This document shows, piece by piece, positions 1 through 8,877 of a DNA stretch of 64,000 nt (position 1 is its first letter; each line of letters starts with the position of its first letter). A program made the position numbers and the translations under genes. Source of the DNA: Candidatus Binatia bacterium (GTDB lineage: Bacteria > Desulfobacterota > Binatia > HRBIN30). A model generated the notes under the pieces. That model saw only the letters and a program-made list of their open reading frames with translations. It searched no databases and had not been told where the DNA came from. Location of the stretch: contig CALAMI010000007.1 of assembly GCA_937925685.1 (NCBI GenBank), forward strand, positions 248,001 to 312,000, read 5' to 3'.

Positions 1-2439
1 ATCGAGCGAGTCGACGACTTTCGCCGACTCATCATCGGCAATGTGCAGGGTCGGCCGATCCACTTGGGCGACGTTGCCACCGTCATCGATGGTTTTGTCG
101 AACCACGCACCATGGCCCGGCTCGACGGCAACCCCGCCGTCAACCTGCTGGTGCGCAAGCAAAATGGCCAAAACACCGTCGACGTCATCAAGCGAATCAA
201 GAATCGGCTCCACGAACTGCAGGCGGTCCTCCCAGGCGACGTTCGCATGCAGATCGTGCGCGACCATTCGCGGTTTATCGAGCGATCCATCGAGGAAGTA
301 CAATTTCACCTCGTGTTGGCTGCGTTCTTAGTCAGCCTCACCGTGCTGTTGTTCATCGCCAATTGGCGAGCCACGCTGATTGCAGCCGTAGCCATACCGA
401 CGTCGATCATCGCCACCTTCACCCTAATGCGCTGGCTGGGGTTTACCATCAACAACATCACCATGTTGGGATTGGTGTTGGCCACGGGCATCGTCATCGA
501 CGACGCTGTGGTCGTTCTCGAAAACATTTTTCGTTACGCGGAAGAAAAGGGGTTGCCCCCGCAGAAGGCAGCGGCGGCGGCCACCAAAGAAATCAGCCTC
601 GCTGTCATGGCGACCACGCTGTCCCTGGTGGTGATTTTCCTGCCCGTGGCATTCATGGAAGGCCGGGTGGGACGCTTTTTCAACAGCTACGGAGTGACGG
701 TGGCCTGTGCCATTATGGTGTCGCTGCTGGTATCGTTCACCTTGACCCCAATGCTTTGCGCCCGATTTCTCAAAGTCTCGCCGGAACGAGCGCAGAGCAG
801 TCGACAGCGAAGATTTTATGCTGCCATCGACCGCGGCTATGGAGCATTGTTGCGCTGGTCCTTGCAACACCGCTGGGCCATCGTGCTGGGGTCACTGCTC
901 ACGGTGGCCACCACCGTCCCGCTGTTCCGTCTGGTGGGTAAGGATTTTTTACCCCAAGACGACCAAAGCGAGTTCGAAGTGATCGTACAGACCCCTGAAG
1001 GTTACAGCTTATCCCGTACTGACGCGACGATGCAGGCACTCGAGGCGAAGTTGCGCGAACTGCCCCACATCGAGCATATGCTCACAACCATCGGGGACGC
1101 CACTGGCACCCTGCGCGCGGGGGAAGGACCCGTGACCGAAGCTTCGATTTACGTGCAGCTCACAGACTTGCGCCACCGTAAGCAGTCGCAGTTCGAACTG
1201 ATGCAGCGGGCACGCGAGATTTTGGCAACGTTTCCGGACCTCCGCGCCAGCGTGCAAAATATCAACCTGTTCATGGGAGGCGGCCAGCGTTACACCGAAA
1301 TCGAGCTCGATCTCACTGGGCCGAGCTTGACCAAGCTGGAAGAATATTCTCGGCGCCTGATGAACGGTATGCGCGCCGTCCCTGGGATTGTCGACGTGGA
1401 CACGACCTTATCCATGCGCCAGCCGGAACTGCGGGTGCGCATTCATCGGGAAAAGGCTGCCGATCTGGGTCTGCGAGTAGAAGATATCGCGACCGCTCTA
1501 CGCACCTTCGTCGCTGGCGAGGCAGTGACCAAATACAAAGAGGACCAGGAGCAGTACGACGTTTGGTTGCGCGCCCGCGGCCGCGATCGGGTCGACGCCC
1601 AAACCCTCGGCGATCTCAGCATCGCGACACCGCACGGTTCTCTCGTGAAACTCGCAAACGTGGCCACTCTTCAAGAAGAACTCGGCCCTGCGCAGATCGA
1701 CCATTTCCGCCGGCAACGCAAAGTGACGATCGTCGCGAATCTCGAAAATCTCCCCTTGTCCGAGGCCATCGCGCACATCGAGAAAATCCTGACGAGCTTG
1801 GATCTGCCACCGACCTACAAAGCCGAATTCGGTGGTCGCGCCAAAGCCCTGGGCGAAACTGGCTCGAACTTTGCCGTCGCGTTTATCTTGAGCTTGGTGT
1901 TCATGTACATGATCCTGGCAGCGCAGTTCGAGAGCTTACTCCACCCGATTACGATTCTCCTAGCGTTGCCCCTATCCGTGCCCTTTGCCCTGCTATCGCT
2001 CTGGCTCTTAGGGGAGACGTTGAACATTTACAGCGTGCTCGGACTTTTCATGCTGTTCGGCATCGTGAAAAAGAATGGAATTTTGCAAATCGATTACACC
2101 AATACTCTCCGCGCACAAGGAATCGAGCGAGACACCGCCATTCTCGAGGCCAACCACGTTCGCTTGCGCCCGATTCTCATGACCACGCTGATGCTCATCG
2201 CCGGCATGATTCCCATTGCCCTGGGACAAGGACCCGGATCGAGCACCCGAGCCTCGATGGCAAAAGTGATCATCGGTGGGCAGGCGCTGTGCCTACTACT
2301 CACCTTGCTCCTGACACCGGTAGCGTATTCCTTGTTCGACGATTTGAGCAAGGCCCGCGTGCTGCAAGCGCTGCTGCACTGGGTGCGAGCGCGCGGGTAC
2401 CAAATCCTTGGCGTGGCAAACGGTCGAGCAAAAGCGTAA
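1..2439 (+). CDS. RND efflux permease, AcrB/HAE1 type (5' truncated by window edge)
   Basis: An inner-membrane proton-driven pump subunit that exports drugs or hydrophobic compounds through a TolC-type channel. The reading frame is open from base 1, so the true start lies upstream. About 812 residues are visible of the usual ~1040. The TM4 motif VIDDAVVVLEN (about 490-527) carries the paired Asp residues of proton-relay RND pumps. The C-terminal half has the family motifs SLVFMYMILAAQFES and GIVKKNGILQIDY. The next gene is a TolC-type protein 38 bp downstream, as expected for a tripartite pump; the adaptor gene must lie upstream of the window. The family is certain; the substrate cannot be read from sequence. 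Confidence 0.96.
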   Translation: MERVDDFRRLIIGNVQGRPIHLGDVATVIDGFVEPRTMARLDGNPAVNLLVRKQNGQNTVDVIKRIKNRLHELQAVLPGDVRMQIVRDHSRFIERSIEEVQFHLVLAAFLVSLTVLLFIANWRATLIAAVAIPTSIIATFTLMRWLGFTINNITMLGLVLATGIVIDDAVVVLENIFRYAEEKGLPPQKAAAAATKEISLAVMATTLSLVVIFLPVAFMEGRVGRFFNSYGVTVACAIMVSLLVSFTLTPMLCARFLKVSPERAQSSRQRRFYAAIDRGYGALLRWSLQHRWAIVLGSLLTVATTVPLFRLVGKDFLPQDDQSEFEVIVQTPEGYSLSRTDATMQALEAKLRELPHIEHMLTTIGDATGTLRAGEGPVTEASIYVQLTDLRHRKQSQFELMQRAREILATFPDLRASVQNINLFMGGGQRYTEIELDLTGPSLTKLEEYSRRLMNGMRAVPGIVDVDTTLSMRQPELRVRIHREKAADLGLRVEDIATALRTFVAGEAVTKYKEDQEQYDVWLRARGRDRVDAQTLGDLSIATPHGSLVKLANVATLQEELGPAQIDHFRRQRKVTIVANLENLPLSEAIAHIEKILTSLDLPPTYKAEFGGRAKALGETGSNFAVAFILSLVFMYMILAAQFESLLHPITILLALPLSVPFALLSLWLLGETLNIYSVLGLFMLFGIVKKNGILQIDYTNTLRAQGIERDTAILEANHVRLRPILMTTLMLIAGMIPIALGQGPGSSTRASMAKVIIGGQALCLLLTLLLTPVAYSLFDDLSKARVLQALLHWVRARGYQILGVANGRAKA

Positions 2440-2477
2440 AAGCCTCGCACCTCTGGGCGTGGAAGGAGGGGAAGGAT

Positions 2478-4247
2478 ATGAGGCAAGCGGCCTACAGCCT
2501 GATCGGGATTAGCGCAGTGCTGGCCGTGGGTCTGGGTGTTCGCGCCGCCGCGGAGCCCATCGACATGCGCCAGATTTCAGGGGCAACGTTACGCGCGGTC
2601 GAAACCCTCGAGCAACTGCCTGGGATCGGAGAGATCCTACGCGACCAATGGAGCGGAGAACTCCCAGCCGACGCTCAAGAAGCGGAAGCCGACTTATCGC
2701 ACTATGGCCTACTGCTGGAAGCTAAGATGCAGCCGACAACTTTGGCGCAATGCATCGCGCTAGCACTAGAGAACAACACAGGCCTGCAAGTGCAACGCCT
2801 AAACCCGATCGCTGCAAGCGCCGAGGTGCGGCGAGCCCGCGCGAGCTTCGACCCACGCTTTTTCGCCACCTTGACGCGCGACCGAGCCACGCAACCTGCC
2901 ACTACGTTCCTGTTCGCCGGCCGCTCCCCGGTCCTGTTCAACCAAAACTTCACCTTGAACGCTGGCGTCCGCAAAACCTTGCTGACCGGCGGACAAATCT
3001 CCGTTCAGTTCAGCAACAACCGTAGGCTCACCAATCCCTCCCTCGCAAATCCGCTGGTGCCTCTGTACACGACGTCTTTGAGTTTGAACGTTGTCCAACC
3101 GCTCTTGCAAAATTTTGGTTGGCGCTATGCGCTTCTTCTCGTCGACGTTGCAAGTGCGGCACAGGAAGCGGCTTATCACCAGTACGTTGCCGCGATCACG
3201 AACTTGGTTGCACAAGTGGAGCGCGCATACTGGAGCCTGGTGCTCGCCAAAGAAAACGTGCAACTTCAAGAGCGAGGGCTGGAGCTCGCCAAAGAGATCC
3301 TCAGGCAAAACGAAGGGAAATACAAAGTAGGGGCACTCCCCCACGCGGCCGTGCTCGAAGCGCAAGCCAATGTAGCCAGCCGCGAGGCTGCTCTTATTCG
3401 GGCAAGGAATGCCGTGGTTGTCGCTCGCGACCAATTGCGCGCATTGATCAACGCCAAGACGGAAGACCAGTCAGCCCTCCTTATGCTCGACCCGGAGGAT
3501 CGTCCCACGGTGGAGCCTTACTCGACGGATTTAAACACGAGCCTCAATCGTGCCCTGGAACAACGCCCCGAATTGGCAGCCGCACGCACGGATGTACGGG
3601 CGAAAGGATTACAACGAAAAATGGCGCAAAACCAACTGCTCCCTCAACTGAACCTGGTCGGAGGTATTGGAGTGAACGGCTTGGCCGGAGCGGAGCAGCG
3701 GGTTTTGTTTGGCGACCCGCCGCAGCCGGTTCGCGTAAACCCGTCGTACGTCGGCGGTTACGGCGATGCCCTCGCTCTTCTACCCGACGGGCGGTTCTAC
3801 AATTACGCCATCGGCGCAACCATCGAAGTGCCCTTGGCCAACGCCCAGTCGAAGGCCGCCTACGCGCAATCGAATATCAACTTCCAGCAATCGCGTTTAA
3901 CCCTGCAACAGCTCCAGGAAGCAATCACCTTGGAGGTCAAAACCGCTTTGGCCAATTTGGACAGCGACCTCAAGGCCATCGATGCCACACGTGCCGCACG
4001 CCTGGCAGCAGAAGAAAACGTGCGCAATCAAAGAGCACGCTATGAGGTGGGCTTGGCGACGACTAAAGACTTGCTCGACTACACCGAGCAACTAACTCGC
4101 GCCCAATTTGCCGAAGCAGAAGCGCTGGTCCGCTACAATACCGATTTGGCTGAGCTCCGCCGCGTGGAAGGCACATTGCTGCAGGCGCGAAACGTGGTCG
4201 TAGAACCGCTGCGCCCGGAAAAACCCTCGTGGTGGGCCCGGTTTTGA
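2478..4247 (+). CDS. TolC-family outer membrane efflux protein
   Basis: Outer-membrane channel partner of the upstream RND pump, 589 aa. The ATG at 2478 is preceded by a purine-rich GGAGGGGAAGG site and gives a typical signal peptide (MRQAAYSLIGISAVLAVGLG, then RAAAEP). The frame stays open far upstream, but that part overlaps the RND gene and is a shadow. Two OEP repeats are visible, with long Ala/Gln/Glu-rich helices (for example around YHQYVAAITNLVAQVERAYWS and QAITLEVKTALANLDSDLK region). It is longer than E. coli TolC because of an extra ~80-residue N-terminal segment before the first OEP repeat. Operon with the RND permease. Confidence 0.93.
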   Translation: MRQAAYSLIGISAVLAVGLGVRAAAEPIDMRQISGATLRAVETLEQLPGIGEILRDQWSGELPADAQEAEADLSHYGLLLEAKMQPTTLAQCIALALENNTGLQVQRLNPIAASAEVRRARASFDPRFFATLTRDRATQPATTFLFAGRSPVLFNQNFTLNAGVRKTLLTGGQISVQFSNNRRLTNPSLANPLVPLYTTSLSLNVVQPLLQNFGWRYALLLVDVASAAQEAAYHQYVAAITNLVAQVERAYWSLVLAKENVQLQERGLELAKEILRQNEGKYKVGALPHAAVLEAQANVASREAALIRARNAVVVARDQLRALINAKTEDQSALLMLDPEDRPTVEPYSTDLNTSLNRALEQRPELAAARTDVRAKGLQRKMAQNQLLPQLNLVGGIGVNGLAGAEQRVLFGDPPQPVRVNPSYVGGYGDALALLPDGRFYNYAIGATIEVPLANAQSKAAYAQSNINFQQSRLTLQQLQEAITLEVKTALANLDSDLKAIDATRAARLAAEENVRNQRARYEVGLATTKDLLDYTEQLTRAQFAEAEALVRYNTDLAELRRVEGTLLQARNVVVEPLRPEKPSWWARF

Positions 4248-4251
4248 CAAC

Positions 4252-4270
4252 CCGCACCCTGCTTGTGCGG
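4252..4270 (+). terminator. Possible hairpin terminator after TolC gene
   Basis: A perfect 6-bp stem CCGCAC/GTGCGG with a 7-base loop begins 4 bases after the TolC stop codon. No U-run follows, so it may only stabilise the 3' end of the mRNA. Confidence 0.3.
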
Positions 4271-5718
4271 CGACACCTCATGGACTGCACTTTGCCCGGG
4301 ACACAACACCGTACCCGGCTGTCCCGGCATCGGACGAAAAGGACAAAGCCTCGAGCACTGCACGATTGGCTATCGTTCTCATCAGAAAACCGGGAGCAGT
4401 GTAATCGCAGTTTTGAGCGGTCCATGAGGGAATGAAATGGCCGAGCCGCTTTTTTCCCGGGACTCCATGCTTTCAGCGCGCCCGTGCAACAAGCAGCGTT
4501 CCAGATGTCCCTCCATGGACAGAAAAGATGTGAGCGAAAACTAGCGCGTTCGGGATCCACTCCGGAAACGCTCGACCATGCCACTGGTGTCTTGATGGCT
4601 GAGCCGGCGCAAGCATGATTTGGTGATTCTGCGGGCCAAAGTTGATCGAGAGGATTTTTTTTCTTTCATCGGTCTACGCTTACTGCTGGCCGCGAAACGA
4701 TTAGCGAATTCCTTCCTGTAAACCGCAAGCTATGGTGAATCGAACGGCTCTTCTTCACGATGGGCTCTTTGTGCGAACACCTAGAACACTGCGGACGGTC
4801 GTGGATGGGCAAGAGCTCGGGACACATTGAGCCCGTGGCCGGTCGATGGGAACAAAGACCTAGGGGCGGCAAGGCTCAGCGGGCTGGCGCGGCGGCGTCC
4901 CTAGCATCTAAATGCACTCGGGCCGGCGCCGAACCGTGGAACGCCTTGTGTTGCCAGAGCCAACCTTTCGACCGATTGCCCCCGTCGCTTCTCAGGAATA
5001 CGGCCAGCGAGCTTGGCCTCCCATAACGGCTCAGGCAGTAAGCAGGCTCGGAACGGGAGGTATGCAACCAAGAGCTCATCCAGGAGAAAGAACCGGCAAC
5101 CACCGAAATCCGTGACTACGCGCCCGGGGGCGGGGTTCACGGTAATGTGCAGGTGGTGGGGCTGGCGCAAACCATGGTCCGTCTCCTGTTCCTGATGCTC
5201 TGAGCGCATCGTGGAGCTGTCGCCTCTCTTGTGGTACCGACGCTCGTATTGGGCCAGGCGGCGGGGCAGGTAGAGCTCATACCGTTGGGCGGAGGAAGTC
5301 GGACAGTGCGGGCGTTCGTATGCAGGGGGGATCGTGGTGCTGTGTTTTTGTGGTCCGTGATTCGTCCTCGATCCCCGCCATTGCATCCGAGAGCGCAGGA
5401 TGAAGAAGGTCACGTGGTCAGTGCCGTGTTCTTTATGGCAGGCGGCAAGTGCCCGGGGGCCAGAGTCCGATCCTCTCGCAAGCCTGCTCGATCAGCTCCG
5501 CGGAACCGAGCGCAAAAAAACAATGCGGCGGCACAGCGTTCAACGCTGTGCACAATCGTACGACAAGAACCACCAAGCTTACAGTATCCCCCATATCCAC
5601 TGCGAAGGCCGCCCTCATCGTGATTCCCGCTGACTTAGTCAAAGGTCGTGTCGCCGATGGCTGGGCTGGCGGCGCGAAGAATTTGCCTTGAGAACTACGT
5701 TGGCCATGGCTTCAGGGC
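4271..5718. other. 1.4 kb with no recognisable gene
   Basis: Short open frames exist on both strands (the longest on minus, about 4901-5413). None has a ribosome binding site, a recognisable family motif or neighbour-like composition. Runs such as RRLAQYERRYHKRGDSS on the minus strand look protein-like but I cannot assign them. The stretch could be decayed coding DNA or a remnant of an insertion. I saw no terminal inverted repeats. Confidence 0.5.
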
Positions 5719-5747
5719 TTGACCCTTCGAGCGTGCCCGGGTACTTT
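5719..5747 (+). promoter_or_regulatory. Candidate sigma70-type promoter for the efflux operon
   Basis: TTGACC at 5719-5724 and TACTTT at 5742-5747 are separated by 17 bases, 20 bases upstream of the TetR start. Spacing is ideal; the -10 match is only fair. Confidence 0.4.
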
Positions 5748-5751
5748 GTGA

Positions 5752-5761
5752 ACTCGCGAGT
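5752..5761. promoter_or_regulatory. Candidate TetR operator (10-bp palindrome)
   Basis: ACTCGCGAGT is a perfect palindrome between the candidate -10 element and the ATG of the TetR gene. This position suits autorepression. It is short, so chance is possible. Confidence 0.3.
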
Positions 5762-5767
5762 CAGTAA

Positions 5768-6442
5768 ATGGCGGCAACGAAGACGGCCACGATCACCCCT
5801 AAGGCCTCTTTCCCCCCGACACCGCGGGGTCGGCCGCCAATCCCGGGTTTGCGAAAACGAATCCTCGCTGCTGCTGTTCATGTGTTTGCCAGGCGTCCCT
5901 TCCACGAGGTTCGCGTCGAAGATGTCGCTTCAGAAGCTGGCGTCGCAAAAGGCACAGTGTATCGGTACTTCAGGAACAAAGAACAACTCTTTCTCGCCTC
6001 ACTGCTCCAAGGCATCGACGGACTCCAAGAGGAGCTCCAGCGGGTAGCTGCGTCCGAACCAGATCCAGTGCGACGACTCGGGGCCCTAGTCACGTCTCTC
6101 CTCGAGTTTTTCTGGGGGCGCGACCTGTTCTTCCTTCTCTTGCATCGCAGTGAAGAGGCGGGGGATGCAGCAAACGTTCGCGCTTGGCGAGCCCGCCGGC
6201 AAAGTTTCGCGCAACTGATCGCGCGAGCACTGAAGGAAGGCATCGCAGCCGGAAAGATCCGCCGTGTGAACGTCCGTCTAGCCACCGAGGCCCTGCTGGG
6301 CATGTTGCGCGGGGTCCACCGTTATCGTGTTACGGGAGACACGGCTCAGGAATCCGTGAGCATCGTTCTGGATGTGTTTCTTCACGGGGTGCTCGCGCGC
6401 ACCCCGTCGAGGCACACGGCCTTGTTCCAGAGGAAACCGTGA
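5768..6442 (+). CDS. TetR/AcrR family regulator of the efflux operon
   Basis: 224 aa DNA-binding repressor. An N-terminal TetR helix-turn-helix spans roughly residues 28-75, with the canonical recognition helix VAKGTVYRYFRNKEQLF. The ligand-binding C-terminal half is divergent, as usual. Its stop codon overlaps the GTG start of the TolC gene (GTGA at 6439-6442), so it is the first gene of the efflux operon and probably controls it in response to an exported compound. A candidate promoter and a short palindrome lie just upstream. Confidence 0.93.
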   Translation: MAATKTATITPKASFPPTPRGRPPIPGLRKRILAAAVHVFARRPFHEVRVEDVASEAGVAKGTVYRYFRNKEQLFLASLLQGIDGLQEELQRVAASEPDPVRRLGALVTSLLEFFWGRDLFFLLLHRSEEAGDAANVRAWRARRQSFAQLIARALKEGIAAGKIRRVNVRLATEALLGMLRGVHRYRVTGDTAQESVSIVLDVFLHGVLARTPSRHTALFQRKP

Positions 6443-7731
6443 AGTTGGTTTTGAGCATCCTTCTGTACGTATGCATGTGCGCCACTGCACCGGCACAAGG
6501 GCAGAACTCTCTCCAGGAGTGCATCGCGCTGGCACCGCGCCATCACCCTGCGCTCCAAGCTCGGGCCGCGCAGGCTCGCATTCGGCGAGCTGCATCAACC
6601 TACCTCCGCAAACTCGATGCCACCTATTCCGCTAACCGCCGTAGCACAAGCGTGACGGCACGGGCGGGAGCAACCCTCGGCACCACCACGGAAACGTTCA
6701 ATAGCTTCGATACGGGCCTCAGCTTCAGCCAACCGCTATCCGACTTCGGGCAAGCATTTTACGCCATCGAGTCCGCGCAATCTGCGGCCAAGGCTTCCAG
6801 AGCAGACTGGGAGACCCCACGACAGCAGATGATCCTTCGGGTCCGGCAGGCCTACTTCACCTTGCTCACCGCTCAGAACTTACGAGCGGTGGCTGCCGAA
6901 GCCATTCGCCGCAGCGAGAAACACCTCGAGCTAGCCAAAGCCCGATACGACGTGAGACTGGCAACGCGGCCCGATGCCACAAGGGAGCGAGCGCAGCTAG
7001 CTGCAAACCAACTCGACCCGCTGCGGGGCGAACACAATGTCCGTCTAGGCTACGTAACGTTGCGCCAGACGCTCGGACTCGATGCACCCGGATACTTTGC
7101 CCTGGAAGAGATCTTCGTTCTCCCGGCGATTTTGGCCGAGGAAGACACGCTGATCAGACGCGCGTGGGAGAACAGACCGAAACTGCGTCGGCTGGCAGCG
7201 CGAATCTGCGCTGCCGAGCAAGCACTGACAGCGCTCGAGCGCCATCACCTACCGGCGATCGCTGCAGGTGGCCAGGAGCCACGGTCTGAAGCAGCCTTCC
7301 CCTTGCGACCCAACGGGAACACCGGTGCTGCCATGACCCTGCCCCTGTTTCGTGGTGGCCTCACAGTCGCCGAGACCGAGGCCGCCAAACACACCGTGGG
7401 CGCACTCGGACATGATACGGACACTTTCCGCCAACGCATCGCTCTCGAGGTGCGAGAGGCACGGTTGCGTTTGGGAGCAGCTGCAAAAAGCATTCAGGTT
7501 TCGCAAGAGGGGGCGAAGCACGCACGCCAAAACCTGGCGCTAGCGGGAGGACGCTACGCAAGCAGCGAGGGGAGCGTCCTCGAGATGAACGGCGGGCCAC
7601 GTACGTTTTTTACCGCCAAGACTCGAGAAAGCCAGGCGCTTTACAATCACCATCGAGCAGCCGTTGCTCTCGAGAGGGCGATCGGCGCCGCGCTCGCGCG
7701 GCCTAGTGTTTCTTCCGTACAATGGGAGTGA
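6439..7731 (+). CDS. TolC-family outer membrane efflux protein
   Basis: 430 aa outer-membrane channel protein. I chose the GTG at 6439 because it overlaps the TetR stop and begins a signal peptide (MKLVLSILLYVCMCATAPAQ). The upstream open frame overlaps the TetR gene and is not coding. Two OEP repeats are visible; typical segments are LQECIALAPRHHPALQARA near the start and ALYNHHRAAVALERAIGA near the end. Residues 100-200 form the long Ala/Arg/Glu-rich helices. It is the only outer-membrane channel of the operon, so it may serve both the RND and the MacAB-like pump encoded downstream. Confidence 0.9.
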   Translation: MKLVLSILLYVCMCATAPAQGQNSLQECIALAPRHHPALQARAAQARIRRAASTYLRKLDATYSANRRSTSVTARAGATLGTTTETFNSFDTGLSFSQPLSDFGQAFYAIESAQSAAKASRADWETPRQQMILRVRQAYFTLLTAQNLRAVAAEAIRRSEKHLELAKARYDVRLATRPDATRERAQLAANQLDPLRGEHNVRLGYVTLRQTLGLDAPGYFALEEIFVLPAILAEEDTLIRRAWENRPKLRRLAARICAAEQALTALERHHLPAIAAGGQEPRSEAAFPLRPNGNTGAAMTLPLFRGGLTVAETEAAKHTVGALGHDTDTFRQRIALEVREARLRLGAAAKSIQVSQEGAKHARQNLALAGGRYASSEGSVLEMNGGPRTFFTAKTRESQALYNHHRAAVALERAIGAALARPSVSSVQWE

Positions 7732-7734
7732 ACT

Positions 7735-8877
7735 GTGCGTTCGCGAATCCGTAAGCAATTCGTTTTGTTCGCTGTGACCTTTTGCTTCATCTCAGGCTGC
7801 CGCTCCGGAGAACTTGGCTCGGCAGCGGAATCGTTGCCGGTCGCAGTCAGCGTCGCGGAAGTGACGCGGCGGAATGTTTCCCGCACTGTCAAGGCAATTG
7901 GCACAGTAGAGTCGTATCACGTAGTGCGCCTCATGCCTCAGGTGGACGGGCAACTTCTCTCGGTCGAAGTGCGGGAGGGAGAGTTCGTTCAGGCCGGAAC
8001 TCTTCTCTTCCGCATCGATCCACGGCCGTTCGAAAATTTGTTGCGGCAACGCCAAGCTGCCCTGCAGCGCAACTTGGCCGATTTGCACGTGGCCGAAGCG
8101 GAGGCAAAACGACGCGCGGCACTGTTCGAGCAAGGAGTGGTCTCGGTGGAGGAGAACGAGCAGGCGCAAGCGCGAGCAGAAACTTTGCGTGCGACGGTGG
8201 AGGCAGACCGCGCCGCCATCGAAGAGGCGCGCCTGCAACTCTCGTACTGCTCCATTTACGCGCCGATCTCCGGCCGCTTGGGCCAAGTGCTCGTCCATCC
8301 CGGCAACATCGTGCGCAAAAACGACACGATCTTAACCACGTTGCAGCAAATGCATCCGATTCGCGTTGCCTTCGCGGTCCGCGAGGCAGAATTGCCTCGA
8401 GTCCTCAAACAAGCGGGCGAGCAGGCTTTAGTCGCACTCGTGTATCCGTTGGAGGATGGGGCATCCCCCGTGCGTGGCCAAGTGGAGTTCATCGACAACC
8501 AAGTAAACCGTTCCACCGGCACCGTGCTCCTCAAAGCTCGATTCGACAACCCAGCGGAGGTTCTTTGGCCCGGCCAGTTTCTTCCCGTGGAACTTGTGAT
8601 CGACGAGCTCGAACAAGCCCTCGTGCTCCCCCGGGTCGCCCTACAATTAGGGCAAGAAGGACCCTACGTATTCACTCTCGAAAACGAGAACACGGTGCGC
8701 GTTCGACCGGTGAAGGTTGCCTTCGAACTGGCAAACGACATCGTCGTGCAATTCGGCGTCCGCGCCGGAGAATGGGTTATCACCGAAGGGCACTTTCGGC
8801 TGTCGGACGGGGCTGTCGTCGAGGTCAAACAGCGTCAACCGGCCGTTGCTGCACCGCACTGGCGAGATTCCCAATGA
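7735..8877 (+). CDS. RND efflux periplasmic adaptor lipoprotein (MFP)
   Basis: 380 aa membrane fusion protein linking the RND permease to the outer-membrane channel. It starts with GTG at 7735, 3 bases after the TolC stop. The N-terminus ends in a lipobox (ISGC, Cys22), so it is probably lipidated like AcrA/MexA. The family order is lipoyl-like half motif (VRLMPQVDGQLLSVEVREGE), alpha hairpin, second half motif (IYAPISGRLGQVLVHPGN), then beta-barrel. Its stop overlaps the start of the RND gene (ATGA), indicating translational coupling. Confidence 0.95.
   Translation: MRSRIRKQFVLFAVTFCFISGCRSGELGSAAESLPVAVSVAEVTRRNVSRTVKAIGTVESYHVVRLMPQVDGQLLSVEVREGEFVQAGTLLFRIDPRPFENLLRQRQAALQRNLADLHVAEAEAKRRAALFEQGVVSVEENEQAQARAETLRATVEADRAAIEEARLQLSYCSIYAPISGRLGQVLVHPGNIVRKNDTILTTLQQMHPIRVAFAVREAELPRVLKQAGEQALVALVYPLEDGASPVRGQVEFIDNQVNRSTGTVLLKARFDNPAEVLWPGQFLPVELVIDELEQALVLPRVALQLGQEGPYVFTLENENTVRVRPVKVAFELANDIVVQFGVRAGEWVITEGHFRLSDGAVVEVKQRQPAVAAPHWRDSQ

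Noticed and set aside
1563-2477. N-terminal extension of the TolC protein of nearly 300 residues
   Set aside because: The segment overlaps the RND gene in another frame. Signal peptide, ribosome binding site and homology begin at 2478.
4901-5413. Minus-strand 170-codon frame as a transposase fragment
   Set aside because: No catalytic motif or known transposase pattern is visible, and no terminal repeats flank it.
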